Shown here: positions 1 through 7,725 of the stretch, one piece after another
How the letters are laid out: every line of letters starts with the position of its first letter
How positions within the stretch are numbered: position 1 is the stretch's first letter
Source: DATAMF01 sp964472565
GTDB taxonomy: Bacteria > Chloroflexota > Anaerolineae > Aggregatilineales > Aggregatilineaceae
DNA: 21,563 nucleotides
Assembly (NCBI GenBank): GCA_964472565.1
Contig: CAYYNB010000098.1
Location: forward strand, 1-21,563
Direction of reading: 5' to 3'
The notes under the pieces: model-generated
Seen by the model: the letters and a program-made list of their open reading frames with translations, nothing else
The model's database searches: none
What the model was told of the DNA's origin: nothing
Translations under genes and position numbers: made by a program

Positions 1-674
1 ATTTCCATGCTCAGTTCTTCGCCAATATCCACCGCCGCCCCGATCTGAATCTTGATCGACTCGGCGGTTGGTTCGCCGATCACCAGGCTGTATTTGCGGC
101 GAATGTAGTTGATAATGGCTTCGTCCAGGCGCTGGCCGCCCATCCGTACACTGTCGGCCACCACGATGCCATTCATCGCCAGCACAGCGGCCTCACTCGC
201 ACCGCCGCCCAGGTTAAAGATCATATTTCCGGCGGGCGTGCTGATCGGCAGACCTGCGCCCAGCGCTGCCAGCAGCGGTTCCGGCAGCAGATAAGCCGTG
301 CGTGCCCCGGCGCGAACCGCCGCCTCGTGTACCGCGCGCTTTTCGACGCTCGTCACGCCGTAGGGTACGCTGAGCATCACTTCCGGCCCGCGCATATTCA
401 TCCGGCTGCTCACTTTGCGAAAAAAGTACCGCAGCATGGCCTCGGTCACTTCATAGTCTGCAATTACCCCATCCCGCAGCGGACGCACTACTTCGATATG
501 TTCGGGGTGCCGCCCGTACATATCACGGGCCTCCTGCCCCACCGCCACCACGCGCTCTTCTTCGACGGTGAGCGCCACCATAGCCGGTTCTTGCAGCACA
601 ATCTGCCCATCCGCGTAAATCATCACATTAATCGTGCCAAGATCAACGCCTAATTTTTTAGTCAGAAGCCCCAT
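1..674 (-). CDS. mreB: MreB-family actin-like cell-shape protein, 3' part cut by window edge
   Basis: Encodes the first 224 residues of an MreB-type bacterial actin, which polymerises at the inner membrane and guides the side-wall peptidoglycan machinery. The phosphate-1 loop DLGTIN is at residues 11-16. The family EP motif is present with E132 (LLPEP). The phosphate-2 loop reads FNLGGGAS around residue 154, where family members normally have DIGGGTT. The segments GGQRLDEAIINYIRRKY and TAESIKIQIG are typical MreB and not DnaK or FtsA. The ATG at 674 follows an AGAGG ribosome site. The gene lies about 115 bases behind atpC, past a terminator, so it probably has its own promoter, though I could not define one. 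The Asp-to-Asn change at the catalytic position is odd and raises the chance that this is a slow or inactive ATPase paralogue. The family is certain; whether it is the main MreB or an Mbl/MreBH-like paralogue is not. Confidence 0.92.
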   Translation of the reverse strand, partial: MGLLTKKLGVDLGTINVMIYADGQIVLQEPAMVALTVEEERVVAVGQEARDMYGRHPEHIEVVRPLRDGVIADYEVTEAMLRYFFRKVSSRMNMRGPEVMLSVPYGVTSVEKRAVHEAAVRAGARTAYLLPEPLLAALGAGLPISTPAGNMIFNLGGGASEAAVLAMNGIVVADSVRMGGQRLDEAIINYIRRKYSLVIGEPTAESIKIQIGAAVDIGEELSME

Positions 675-750
675 CGTATTTTGCCTCTTTGCGTGTGTAC
701 CGTACCGCAAGCCGATAACATACCGCAACGCGCGCCTTTGGGCGAATCAT

Positions 751-782
751 AAAAAAAGGGCGCATTGTCGCTACGCCCCTTT
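751..782 (-). terminator. Intrinsic terminator after atpC
   Basis: Read on the minus strand, AAAGGGGCG and CGCCCTTT form a stem with one bulged G and an 11-base loop, followed by a run of seven T. It lies just beyond the atpC stop and ahead of mreB, so it should end the ATP synthase transcript and separate mreB from it. Confidence 0.8.
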
Positions 783-790
783 GGTGATCT

Positions 791-1234
791 TTAGTGGTCA
801 TCACCCACAGTTCGTATACGGTGCCGGTCAGAACCCAACCGGTTCTGCACCCGTGCCATGACTTCGGCACGGCGCAGTTCCTGCTGAATCTCGGCGCGCT
901 GTTCAGGCGTCGGATGTTCGCTCATCAACTGCTGGGCACGATCACGCGCGGCGTTAATCTCGTCCTGGCTGATCTCCGTCGCGGATTCAGCATCTTCCGC
1001 CAGGACGATCACCTTATCCGGGCGCACATCGACCACCCCGCCGTACACCACAAAACTCACCACGTCGTCATCTTCGATAATGCGCAGTTCACCATAGGCC
1101 AGCGTGGTTAAGAGCGGCGTGTGGTGCGGCAGCACCCCCATTTCGCCTTCGCTGCCGGGGATGATAACCATCGTGGCCGAGTCGGTGTGATACAACTGGC
1201 GGACCCGCGAAACGACCTCTACTTCGAGTGGCAT
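791..1234 (-). CDS. atpC: F1 ATP synthase epsilon subunit
   Basis: Epsilon subunit of the rotary F1Fo ATP synthase. It sits on the central stalk with gamma and can inhibit ATP hydrolysis through its C-terminal helices. The 147 residues are normal to slightly long for the family. An N-terminal beta-sandwich covers about residues 1-86 and contains the family signature GxxGxxGVLPHHTPLLT near 27-43. A charged helical hairpin, rich in Glu, Arg and Gln, covers about 89-140. The ATG at 1234 is preceded on the minus strand by GAGG, 9 bases upstream. It is the last gene of the atpA-G-D-C cluster, 48 bases after atpD, and is followed by the terminator at 751-782. Confidence 0.95.
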   Translation of the reverse strand: MPLEVEVVSRVRQLYHTDSATMVIIPGSEGEMGVLPHHTPLLTTLAYGELRIIEDDDVVSFVVYGGVVDVRPDKVIVLAEDAESATEISQDEINAARDRAQQLMSEHPTPEQRAEIQQELRRAEVMARVQNRLGSDRHRIRTVGDDH

Positions 1235-1282
1235 ATTTTCGTTCCTCTCTGGAAGGGCGATGCATGGATCGCCCGTTCCACA

Positions 1283-2704
1283 TTACGCCTGGGCTTCGGC
1301 TTCGCGGTGACGCTGCAACACTTCGTCGATAGTTCCGGCCATATAGAACTGCTGCTCGGAAATGTGATCCAGTTCACCGTCCAAAATCATACGGAAGCCC
1401 CGCACGGTTTCCTTGACCGGAACATACCGTCCTTCGCGCCCCGTAAACTGCTCACCGACGAAAAACGGCTGGCTGAGGAAGAACTGGATACGGCGGGCAC
1501 GCGCCACCACCGCTTTGTCTTCGTCGGAAAGTTCATCGATCCCCAGAATGGCGATGATGTCCTGCAAGTCCTTGTAACGCTGGAGCACGCGCTGCACATC
1601 ACGCGCCGTGCGATAATGTTCCTCACCCACCACCAACGGATCCAACACGCGGCTGGTGCTGGACAGTGGATCAACGGCGGGATACAAACCCTGCGCCGCG
1701 ATTTCACGATCCAGCGCTACTGTACCGTCAAGGTGCGCGAACACCGCCACCGGGGCCGGATCCGAATAGTCGTCGGCGGGCACATACACGGCTTGCAGTG
1801 ATGTGATCGAGCCACTCTTGGTGCTGGTGATCCGCTCTTGCAGATCGCCCATCTCCGCGGCGAGCGTAGGCTGGTAGCCAACTGCCGAGGGCATACGTCC
1901 CAGCAGCGCCGATACTTCCGACCCGCTCAGCGAGAAGCGGAAAATGTTGTCGATAAACAACAGCACATCGCGCCCCTGATCGCGGAAATATTCGGCCATC
2001 GCCAGCCCGGTCAACGCCACGCGCAGACGGGTGCCGGATGGTTCGTTCATCTGCCCGAACACCATCGCCGTCTGTCCGATCACACCGCTCTCCTGCATTT
2101 CGCCATAAAGCTGTGTGCCTTCGCGAGTGCGCTCCCCGACCCCGGCGAACACTGAAAAACCCGCGTGTTCCTTCCCAATCGAGCGGATCAGTTCCATGAT
2201 GATAATCGTCTTGCCGGTACCCGCGCCGCCGAAAATGCCAGCCTTGCCGCCGCGCCGGAAGGGAGCGATCAGATCAATCACTTTGATGCCCGTCTCGAAC
2301 ATTTCAACCGCAGTGGACTGTTCATCAAACGAGGGGGCCGAACGATGAATCGGGTAATAGGTTCTGGCCTCAACCTCGCCCTTACCGTCAATGGGATCGC
2401 CCAACACGTTGAAGATACGCCCCAGCACGGTTTCCCCCACCGGCACCATAATCGGCGCGCCCGTCGCAAACGCTTCTACCCCGCGCTGCAAGCCGTCGGT
2501 GGTGTCCATCGCCACACAGCGCACGCTGTCATCACCCAGGTGCTGCTGCACTTCCAGGATCAATTCACGCTTGCCGGGACGCGGCACGCGGATCGCGTCA
2601 TAAATATTGGGCAGCCCTTCGTCCGCCAAGAAGTGGACATCCACCACACCGCCGAGAATCTGAGAAACGCGCCCTTTCGCTTCTTGTTTAGTTACTGCTA
2701 CCAT
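1283..2704 (-). CDS. atpD: F1 ATP synthase catalytic beta subunit
   Basis: Catalytic beta subunit, 473 residues, the site of ATP synthesis in the F1 head. The Walker A loop GGAGTGKT is at residues 159-166, the catalytic Glu is E191 in GVGERTREG, the Walker B segment LLFIDNIFRF is near 248-257, and a DELSDED version of the DELSEED lever is at 390-396. Three normally conserved positions differ: Val to Thr in the P-loop, EGNDLY to EGTQLY, and DDLTDPAP to DDYSDPAP. All catalytic side chains appear intact. I chose the ATG at 2704, not the upstream in-frame GTG at 2719, because a strong AAGGAGA ribosome site lies 5 bases before the ATG and would itself be codons 2-3 of the longer form. The start overlaps the end of atpG by 17 bases, which suggests translational coupling. 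Confidence 0.97.
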   Translation of the reverse strand: MVAVTKQEAKGRVSQILGGVVDVHFLADEGLPNIYDAIRVPRPGKRELILEVQQHLGDDSVRCVAMDTTDGLQRGVEAFATGAPIMVPVGETVLGRIFNVLGDPIDGKGEVEARTYYPIHRSAPSFDEQSTAVEMFETGIKVIDLIAPFRRGGKAGIFGGAGTGKTIIIMELIRSIGKEHAGFSVFAGVGERTREGTQLYGEMQESGVIGQTAMVFGQMNEPSGTRLRVALTGLAMAEYFRDQGRDVLLFIDNIFRFSLSGSEVSALLGRMPSAVGYQPTLAAEMGDLQERITSTKSGSITSLQAVYVPADDYSDPAPVAVFAHLDGTVALDREIAAQGLYPAVDPLSSTSRVLDPLVVGEEHYRTARDVQRVLQRYKDLQDIIAILGIDELSDEDKAVVARARRIQFFLSQPFFVGEQFTGREGRYVPVKETVRGFRMILDGELDHISEQQFYMAGTIDEVLQRHREAEAQA

Positions 2705-3689
2705 GCTCGTCTCCTTCACGTGCCGGACCTTTTCCGTTATCGCTGGTCTTCAGGGCTTCCACGCCGCCGATAATATCCAGTAATTCATTGGTGATTGCCA
2801 ACTGTCGCGCCTTGTTAAATTGTAGTTGCAGCGAACCGCGTAGTTCCTCTGCCGCCTCGGACGCATTCCGCATGGCGACCATCCGCGAGCTGTGTTCGCT
2901 CGACAGACTCTCGCGCAGAGCCTGCAAAATCTGTAGTTCGGTGAAACGCGGCAGCACTTCGTTCAGAATCCCTTCTGCATCCGGTTCATAGGTGTATACC
3001 CGGTGACTCTGCTCTGAAGCAGGCTTCGCTTCCACCAGATCCATGATCGAGCGTGTGCGGGCCTCGAAGGGGCGCAGCGGCAGCAGCGGCAACACGCGCG
3101 GCTGCTGTGTCACCGTGTTGATGAAATTCGTGTACGCGATAAACATTTCATCCACCGGCACGCGCAAAAATTCATCCAACACAACCTGTGCAATCTGTGC
3201 CACATCGCTCAGGTTCGGATCAGCCGGCAGGTGTGAAAACTCCGCCACAATTTCCTGCTGTTTCAGGTGGGCCGGCGCGTTAGGGTTTGATTTCTGCTGT
3301 GCGATCCACCGCCGAACCGCGTCGCGGCCTTTGCGTCCCACCGTTACCCAGCGCACTGGGACACCATATTCTTCCGCAAACCGGGTCGCCCGGCGGATGA
3401 TATTCGTATTATAGGCCCCCGCCAGCCCACGATCCCCGGTGATCAGCAGCACGCCGATCTGGGTCACAGGTTCGCGCACTTCGAGCAGTGGGTGCAGCGG
3501 AGTCCCCTTACTTTGTGAAGCAATATGAACCAGCACCTCATATGCAAACTGCGCATACGGACGGCTGGACAACACCGCCGACTGCGCCCGCCGCATACTG
3601 GACGCCGATACCGCTTCCAGCGCGCTGGTCACTTGATTGATACTTTTTACTGAAGTAATACGGCGCTTGATCTCTCGTGCAGTCGCCAT
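2688..3689 (-). CDS. atpG: F1 ATP synthase gamma subunit
   Basis: Gamma subunit, the rotating shaft of F1. It has the family's N-terminal helix (MATAREIKRRITSVKSINQV) and the C-terminal signature SSEHSSRMVAMRNASEAAEEL with the FNKARQLAITNEL helix after it. At 333 residues it is longer than the usual 285-300. The extra length sits in the middle, around a charged QQKSNPNAPAHLKQQ stretch, and in a polar tail of about 20 residues after EALKTS. The ATG at 3689 is the last base before the run of N, so the ribosome site cannot be seen and the start, though a good match to the family N-terminus, rests on homology alone. The 3' end overlaps atpD. Confidence 0.95.
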   Translation of the reverse strand: MATAREIKRRITSVKSINQVTSALEAVSASSMRRAQSAVLSSRPYAQFAYEVLVHIASQSKGTPLHPLLEVREPVTQIGVLLITGDRGLAGAYNTNIIRRATRFAEEYGVPVRWVTVGRKGRDAVRRWIAQQKSNPNAPAHLKQQEIVAEFSHLPADPNLSDVAQIAQVVLDEFLRVPVDEMFIAYTNFINTVTQQPRVLPLLPLRPFEARTRSIMDLVEAKPASEQSHRVYTYEPDAEGILNEVLPRFTELQILQALRESLSSEHSSRMVAMRNASEAAEELRGSLQLQFNKARQLAITNELLDIIGGVEALKTSDNGKGPAREGDEHGSSN

Positions 3690-3789
3690 NNNNNNNNNNN
3701 NNNNNNNNNNNNNNNNNNNNNNNNNNNNNNNNNNNNNNNNNNNNNNNNNNNNNNNNNNNNNNNNNNNNNNNNNNNNNNNNNNNNNNNNN
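3690..3789. other. Assembly gap of 100 N
   Basis: Exactly 100 ambiguous bases lie between the start codon of atpG and the stop of atpA. A round 100 is the usual placeholder for a gap of unknown size, so the true distance between the genes is not known and further sequence could be missing. Confidence 0.97.
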
Positions 3790-3791
3790 CG

Positions 3792-5327
3792 TTAGGCGTT
3801 CGCCTCGGCGTAACGCGCATTCCATGTCTCGTTGAATTCGTCCAGTGCCTTCACGAAGATCGATTCGATCTCATCCGTCAGTTTATAGCCTGCATCCGCG
3901 ATCTGTTGTTCCAGATTCGAGTAGGCGGTGTGGAAGTAGTTCAAGAACTGGACTTCCCAATCGCGCATATCAACCAGCGGTACCTGGTCTGTCTTGCCGC
4001 GTGTACCGGCGATCAACAGTGCCACCTGATCAGCCAGCGGAGTCGGCTGGTACTGCGGCTGCTTCAACAGTTCTTGCAGGTGCTGCCCACGTGACAACTG
4101 CTGCTGCGTCGCCTTATCCAGCGATTCGGAGCCGAACTGGGCGAACGCGGCGAGGCTGCGGAACTGCGCCATTTCGAGCTTCAGGCGGCCCGCCACTTTA
4201 CGGATGATCGGGCGCTGGGCGTCACCACCCACACGGCTGACGCTGATACCCGTGTTAATCGCCGGACGAATACCCGCATAAAACAGGTCCGATTCCAGGA
4301 ACAACTGCCCGTCGGTGATCGAAATAACATTGGTGGGGATATAGGCCGACACGTCGCCTAACAGCGTTTCGATGATCGGCAGCGCGGTCAGACTGCCGCC
4401 GCCTTTTTCTTCTGAAAGCTGCGCGGCGCGTTCCAATAAACGGCTGTGCAGATAAAACACATCGCCGGGATACGCTTCACGTCCGGGCGGACGGCGCATC
4501 AGCAGCGAAACCTGGCGGTAAGCCCAGGAATGCTTGGACAGGTCATCATAGATGATCAGCGCGTCCTTGCCGTTTTCCATGAAATACTCGCCCATCGCAC
4601 AGCCGGAATAGGGCGCAATATATTGCAGCGCGGCGGGGTCCGATGCCGACGCATTTACGACAATGGTATAGTCCATTGCGCCAAACTTTTCCAGAGTCGC
4701 CACGACGCCGGCCACCTGTGAGCGCTTCTGCCCGATGGCGACGTAGATGCAGATCATGTCCTTGCCCTTCTGGTTGATGATCGCGTCCAGGGCAATCGCG
4801 GTTTTTCCGGTCTGGCGGTCCCCAATGATCAATTCGCGCTGACCGCGCCCGATGGGGAACATAGCGTCAATCGCGCGGATACCGGTCTGCACGGGCCGAT
4901 ACACGTTGCGCCGCTCCACCACACCAGGAGCGATCCGTTCCACCGGGTAGCGATCCGCCGCATTGATCGGTCCTTTGCCGTCAATCGGCTGGCCCAGTGC
5001 ATTCACCACGCGCCCGATTAGACCCTCCCCTACCGGGACCGAAATGATCTGCTCGGTGCCGCGCACTTCGTCGCCTTCGCGGATGTCGGTGTATTCACCC
5101 ATGATGATCACACCCACATTGTCCGCCTCAAGGTTGAAGGCGATGCCCATCACGCCGGAACTGAACTGCACCATTTCTGAAGCGCGGACTTTTTCCAACC
5201 CTTTCACGCGCGCAATGCCATCGCCAACCTCATCGACATACCCCACATCGACAGCTTTGACTTCGCGGCGAAAACCTTCGATCTGTTCTAAAAGTCCCTT
5301 CGTAATATCTTGCGTATAATCCACCAT
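3792..5327 (-). CDS. atpA: F1 ATP synthase alpha subunit
   Basis: Regulatory, non-catalytic nucleotide-binding alpha subunit of F1, 511 residues, a normal length. The Walker A loop GDRQTGKT is at residues 169-176. The segments GRVVNALGQPIDGKGP (about 105-120), the family signature PAINTGISVSRVGG and the C-terminal helical domain are all present. The ATG at 5327 has AGGAG 5 bases upstream. In many bacteria atpH, encoding delta, directly precedes atpA. Here the next gene upstream is an unrelated methyltransferase, so atpA appears to be the first gene of an F1-only transcript with its own promoter in the 190-base gap. Confidence 0.97.
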   Translation of the reverse strand: MVDYTQDITKGLLEQIEGFRREVKAVDVGYVDEVGDGIARVKGLEKVRASEMVQFSSGVMGIAFNLEADNVGVIIMGEYTDIREGDEVRGTEQIISVPVGEGLIGRVVNALGQPIDGKGPINAADRYPVERIAPGVVERRNVYRPVQTGIRAIDAMFPIGRGQRELIIGDRQTGKTAIALDAIINQKGKDMICIYVAIGQKRSQVAGVVATLEKFGAMDYTIVVNASASDPAALQYIAPYSGCAMGEYFMENGKDALIIYDDLSKHSWAYRQVSLLMRRPPGREAYPGDVFYLHSRLLERAAQLSEEKGGGSLTALPIIETLLGDVSAYIPTNVISITDGQLFLESDLFYAGIRPAINTGISVSRVGGDAQRPIIRKVAGRLKLEMAQFRSLAAFAQFGSESLDKATQQQLSRGQHLQELLKQPQYQPTPLADQVALLIAGTRGKTDQVPLVDMRDWEVQFLNYFHTAYSNLEQQIADAGYKLTDEIESIFVKALDEFNETWNARYAEANA

Positions 5328-5394
5328 CTGTTCTCCTCACTGGAACGGTTACACTGCTGGAACCACGCTCAGTCAGAACGTGAGATTACCTGAT

Positions 5395-5422
5395 ATAATG
5401 ATTTAGATCGGACGAGTGGCAA
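5395..5422 (-). promoter_or_regulatory. Candidate sigma-70 promoter for atpA
   Basis: On the minus strand, TTGCCA (5417-5422, 5 of 6 to the -35 consensus) is 16 bases from CATTAT (5395-5400, 4 of 6 to the -10). This would give a leader of about 60 bases before the atpA ATG. It fits atpA being the first gene of its operon. The match is only moderate. Confidence 0.4.
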
Positions 5423-5517
5423 ATATGCGTGGCTGTGGTGCGCGCCGACATTGTTAATTTTAGAGCAATCAACGGAAAATTTCAAAAACTTTTGATATTT
5501 ATTATCCAGCCTGATGG

Positions 5518-6336
5518 TCATTCCGCTGCACTCAACTGCACAAGATAACTCCAGGCATCCATCAAAAGTCCTTCGCAGGTAATGGCGTTGGCTTCCAGGT
5601 TCAGTTCCTCGCCCTCAACTTCAATCCGCTTCACGGCCAATCCTGTATTTTCCAACAGCAGGAGAAAATCTACCGGTGTATAACAGCGGATAGCTTGCGC
5701 CAGGGCATTTTCTGGATGAAGCGTGGGCTGCCACTCGTCAATCCATCGGCATTGCACGGGATCAAAGTGATAGCGCCGCACCATCTCAACCGATTCCGGT
5801 ACACCTTCCAGCGGATCAAGCTGTTCCTCTGTTCCAGCGCTGCGGGCGGGTTTGATAGGGCTGAATACCTCGATCAAAGCCGAGCCGCCGGGGGCAAGCC
5901 AATCCTGGGCAATGCGCCGGAACAAGCGGCGGTGATCAGCATCGGAACCAACGCCAAAGCCATCCCAATAGCAGACCACATCGAAACGCTCAGCCAGTTC
6001 GACGCTATAAAAATCAGCTTCCAGAGTCGTCAGCGATCCCTGATAAGGAACAGCGGCGAGTTCTCGCGCAAGCTGAGCATAAATCGGGCTGAGTTCGACT
6101 GCGGTAACACGGTGGCCCTGCTTCGCTAATGCCGCCGCTGTACCCCCCGCACCAGACCCCAGTTCCAGAATTTTTTTCGTTCCTGCCCCGCACAACCGCT
6201 CGACAATTTCCACACGGGCCTGTTCCAGTTCGGGAGCACCTGCATCAGCGCCCCACCATTTGCCAGCCTGTGTATAAAAATCTTTCACCCAGGCAGTTGA
6301 ATAATTTCCCTGCTGAAAAAGTGACATTGGTTTCAT
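5518..6336 (-). CDS. Class I SAM-dependent methyltransferase
   Basis: A 272-residue Rossmann-fold methyltransferase; the substrate is unknown. Motif I, LELGSGAGG, is at residues 57-65 and binds S-adenosylmethionine. An acidic residue at the end of strand 2 (E81 in VTAVELS) would hold the ribose. D108 in LEADF fits the adenine loop. DVVCYWDGFG (119-128) and LAPGGSALIEVF (147-158) match motifs III and post-III. The C-terminal third has no recognisable substrate domain. The ATG at 6336 has GGAG 5 bases upstream. It is the last of three minus-strand genes with gaps of only 34-35 bases, after proC and the ABM-fold gene, so the three are probably cotranscribed. A small-molecule substrate is plausible but not shown. 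Confidence 0.85.
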   Translation of the reverse strand: MKPMSLFQQGNYSTAWVKDFYTQAGKWWGADAGAPELEQARVEIVERLCGAGTKKILELGSGAGGTAAALAKQGHRVTAVELSPIYAQLARELAAVPYQGSLTTLEADFYSVELAERFDVVCYWDGFGVGSDADHRRLFRRIAQDWLAPGGSALIEVFSPIKPARSAGTEEQLDPLEGVPESVEMVRRYHFDPVQCRWIDEWQPTLHPENALAQAIRCYTPVDFLLLLENTGLAVKRIEVEGEELNLEANAITCEGLLMDAWSYLVQLSAAE

Positions 6337-6371
6337 GTTTTCTCCGAAGAGTAGAAGATGGCATACCCCAA

Positions 6372-6671
6372 TTAGCAGTACACCTCATAGTGTTTGACCG
6401 TTGGCTCAAATTCTATCAGGAAGTCGTGATCTTCGGGATAGTATTTTGCGCGCAGAATGTCATCTCCGGCAAACTGGCGGATCGCGTCTTCCGATTCCCA
6501 GAACGTCAGCGTGATAAAATGCGCCTGATCGCCCTGTATGTCGTGCAAAATATGCACGCTCAGGTTTCCCGGCACCGATTGATAGTCAGGAATCGCCCGC
6601 TGCTTCAAAAACTCCAGATACGCATCCGCCTTGTCAACCGGCGTGATGCCGTGCCACATCCGCGCGATCAT
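6372..6671 (-). CDS. Small ABM-fold (antibiotic biosynthesis monooxygenase-like) protein
   Basis: A 99-residue protein with the layout of the dimeric alpha/beta-barrel ABM superfamily: MIARMWHGITPVDKADAYLEFL at the N-terminus, a central ITLTFWESEDAIRQFAG segment (strand then helix, typical of this fold), and a C-terminal VKHYEVY strand. The family includes monooxygenases, haem-degrading enzymes and many stress-linked proteins of unknown role. Sequence alone does not tell which this is, and I see no clear haem-ligand signature. It lies between proC and the methyltransferase in a tight unit. A second in-frame ATG four codons downstream is also possible as the start. Confidence 0.75.
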   Translation of the reverse strand: MIARMWHGITPVDKADAYLEFLKQRAIPDYQSVPGNLSVHILHDIQGDQAHFITLTFWESEDAIRQFAGDDILRAKYYPEDHDFLIEFEPTVKHYEVYC

Positions 6672-6705
6672 CGTTTATTTTGCCTTGTTTCTACCCTATT
6701 CAGGC

Positions 6706-7575
6706 TCACTCGCCGCCGTTTTCATTTTCGGGGTTGCGCCCCGCCAGCCGCGACACCTTGCGACCACCGCCCAGCCCCACACTCCGCTGGTACGCCGCCC
6801 AGATCGCCCGCGCGACCACCGTCCGCAGACTGCCCTTTTCCAGGTGATAGATCGCTTCGGCGGAGGTGCCGCCCGGACTGGTGACTTCATTCCGCAGCAT
6901 CGCCGGGTGCTGCCCTGACTGCGCCATATATTCCACCGAGCCACGCATGGTCTGGATCACCAACTTTTCGGCCACATGCCGCGAAAAGCCCATATGCACG
7001 CCCGCATCAATCATCGCTTCCATGAACAGAAAAATATAGGCTGGCCCTGTGCCGCTGAGCGCCGTCGCCATGTCGAGATAACCCTCATCATCCACATAAA
7101 TCTCTTCGCCCAACGCTTTCAGCAGCGCCCGCGCCTGTTCCCGCTGCAAATCGGGCACTTCCGCTGTGGCCGTCCACACGCTGATCCCCTGTCCAATACG
7201 AGCCGGGGTATTCGGCATCACGCGCACCACATAAGCGTTCGCCAATCCATCGGAGATCATGCGGATCGGTGCGCCGGCGACAATACTCAGCACCAACGAG
7301 CAGGTCCGCGCCCCACCCCACACTTCGGGCAGCACCGCATCCAACACCTGGGGTTTAACCGACAACACCAGAATATCGGCTTTAGTCGCCGTGTCGAGGT
7401 TATTCGATGAGATCGTGATACCATATTTTTCGTGTAATTCATCCAACCGCGCCGCACGTGGATCGGCGGCAATAATCTGTTCTGGCGCGATCAATTTTTG
7501 TTTGATCAGCCCATGAATCATCGCCTCGCCCATGTTGCCGCTGCCAATAAATCCCACGTGTATGCCCGAAAACAT
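6706..7575 (-). CDS. proC: Pyrroline-5-carboxylate reductase
   Basis: Catalyses the last step of proline synthesis, reducing 1-pyrroline-5-carboxylate with NAD(P)H in the cytoplasm. The 289 residues are slightly longer than the usual ~270. The nucleotide-binding loop GFIGSGNMGEA is at residues 8-18. VVRVMPNTPARIGQG and ALSGTGPAYIFLFMEAM are diagnostic, and the P5CR signature region VTSPGGTSAEAI is complete. The last ~25 residues form a polar, Gly- and Arg-rich tail beyond the catalytic domain. I chose the ATG at 7575 because GGAGG lies 5 bases before it and the Rossmann strand begins at once; an in-frame start 20 codons further up would add residues unlike the family. It is the first gene of a probable three-gene unit with the ABM-fold protein and the methyltransferase. 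Confidence 0.95.
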   Translation of the reverse strand: MFSGIHVGFIGSGNMGEAMIHGLIKQKLIAPEQIIAADPRAARLDELHEKYGITISSNNLDTATKADILVLSVKPQVLDAVLPEVWGGARTCSLVLSIVAGAPIRMISDGLANAYVVRVMPNTPARIGQGISVWTATAEVPDLQREQARALLKALGEEIYVDDEGYLDMATALSGTGPAYIFLFMEAMIDAGVHMGFSRHVAEKLVIQTMRGSVEYMAQSGQHPAMLRNEVTSPGGTSAEAIYHLEKGSLRTVVARAIWAAYQRSVGLGGGRKVSRLAGRNPENENGGE

Positions 7576-7598
7576 GTGTTCCTCCCCATGTGAATATG

Positions 7599-7624
7599 AC
7601 GCTTGGCTGTCGTCAGGCAAGCGT
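7599..7624. repeat. Perfect-armed inverted repeat in the proC upstream region
   Basis: The arms ACGCTTG and CAAGCGT, then a G-G mismatch, then CTG/CAG, close on a four-base TCGT loop. This gives a symmetric hairpin of 10 pairs. It sits 23 bases upstream of the proC start and just before its ribosome site, between divergent genes. It could be a protein operator or an RNA hairpin in the proC leader. There is no T run after it. Confidence 0.6.
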
Positions 7625-7651
7625 ACTGATAACACCCCTTGCCATCTGCGC

Positions 7652-7678
7652 GCTGTAATGTTAACGTGGAACTGTCAA
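7652..7678 (-). promoter_or_regulatory. Weak candidate promoter for proC
   Basis: On the minus strand a perfect TTGACA (7673-7678) is followed after 15 bases by TACAGC (7652-7657), which is a poor -10. If real, transcription would start upstream of the hairpin at 7599-7624, placing that hairpin in the proC leader. Confidence 0.25.
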
Positions 7679-7725
7679 ATGCGCACCGTCAAGGTGCCCC
7701 TAGACATGAAAGGAAATTCTCTCGA

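Noticed and set aside
1121..1801. Long open frame on the plus strand across atpD and atpC
   Set aside because: It is antisense to atpD and atpC, whose proteins match known families; its own product has no recognisable pattern.
2165..2773. Another long plus-strand open frame opposite atpD
   Set aside because: It overlaps the atpD P-loop region in antisense and looks like a by-product of GC-rich codon use.
5394..5399. Perfect TATAAT on the plus strand upstream of atpA
   Set aside because: No plus-strand gene follows and no -35 lies at the right distance; the same region reads as the atpA promoter on the minus strand.
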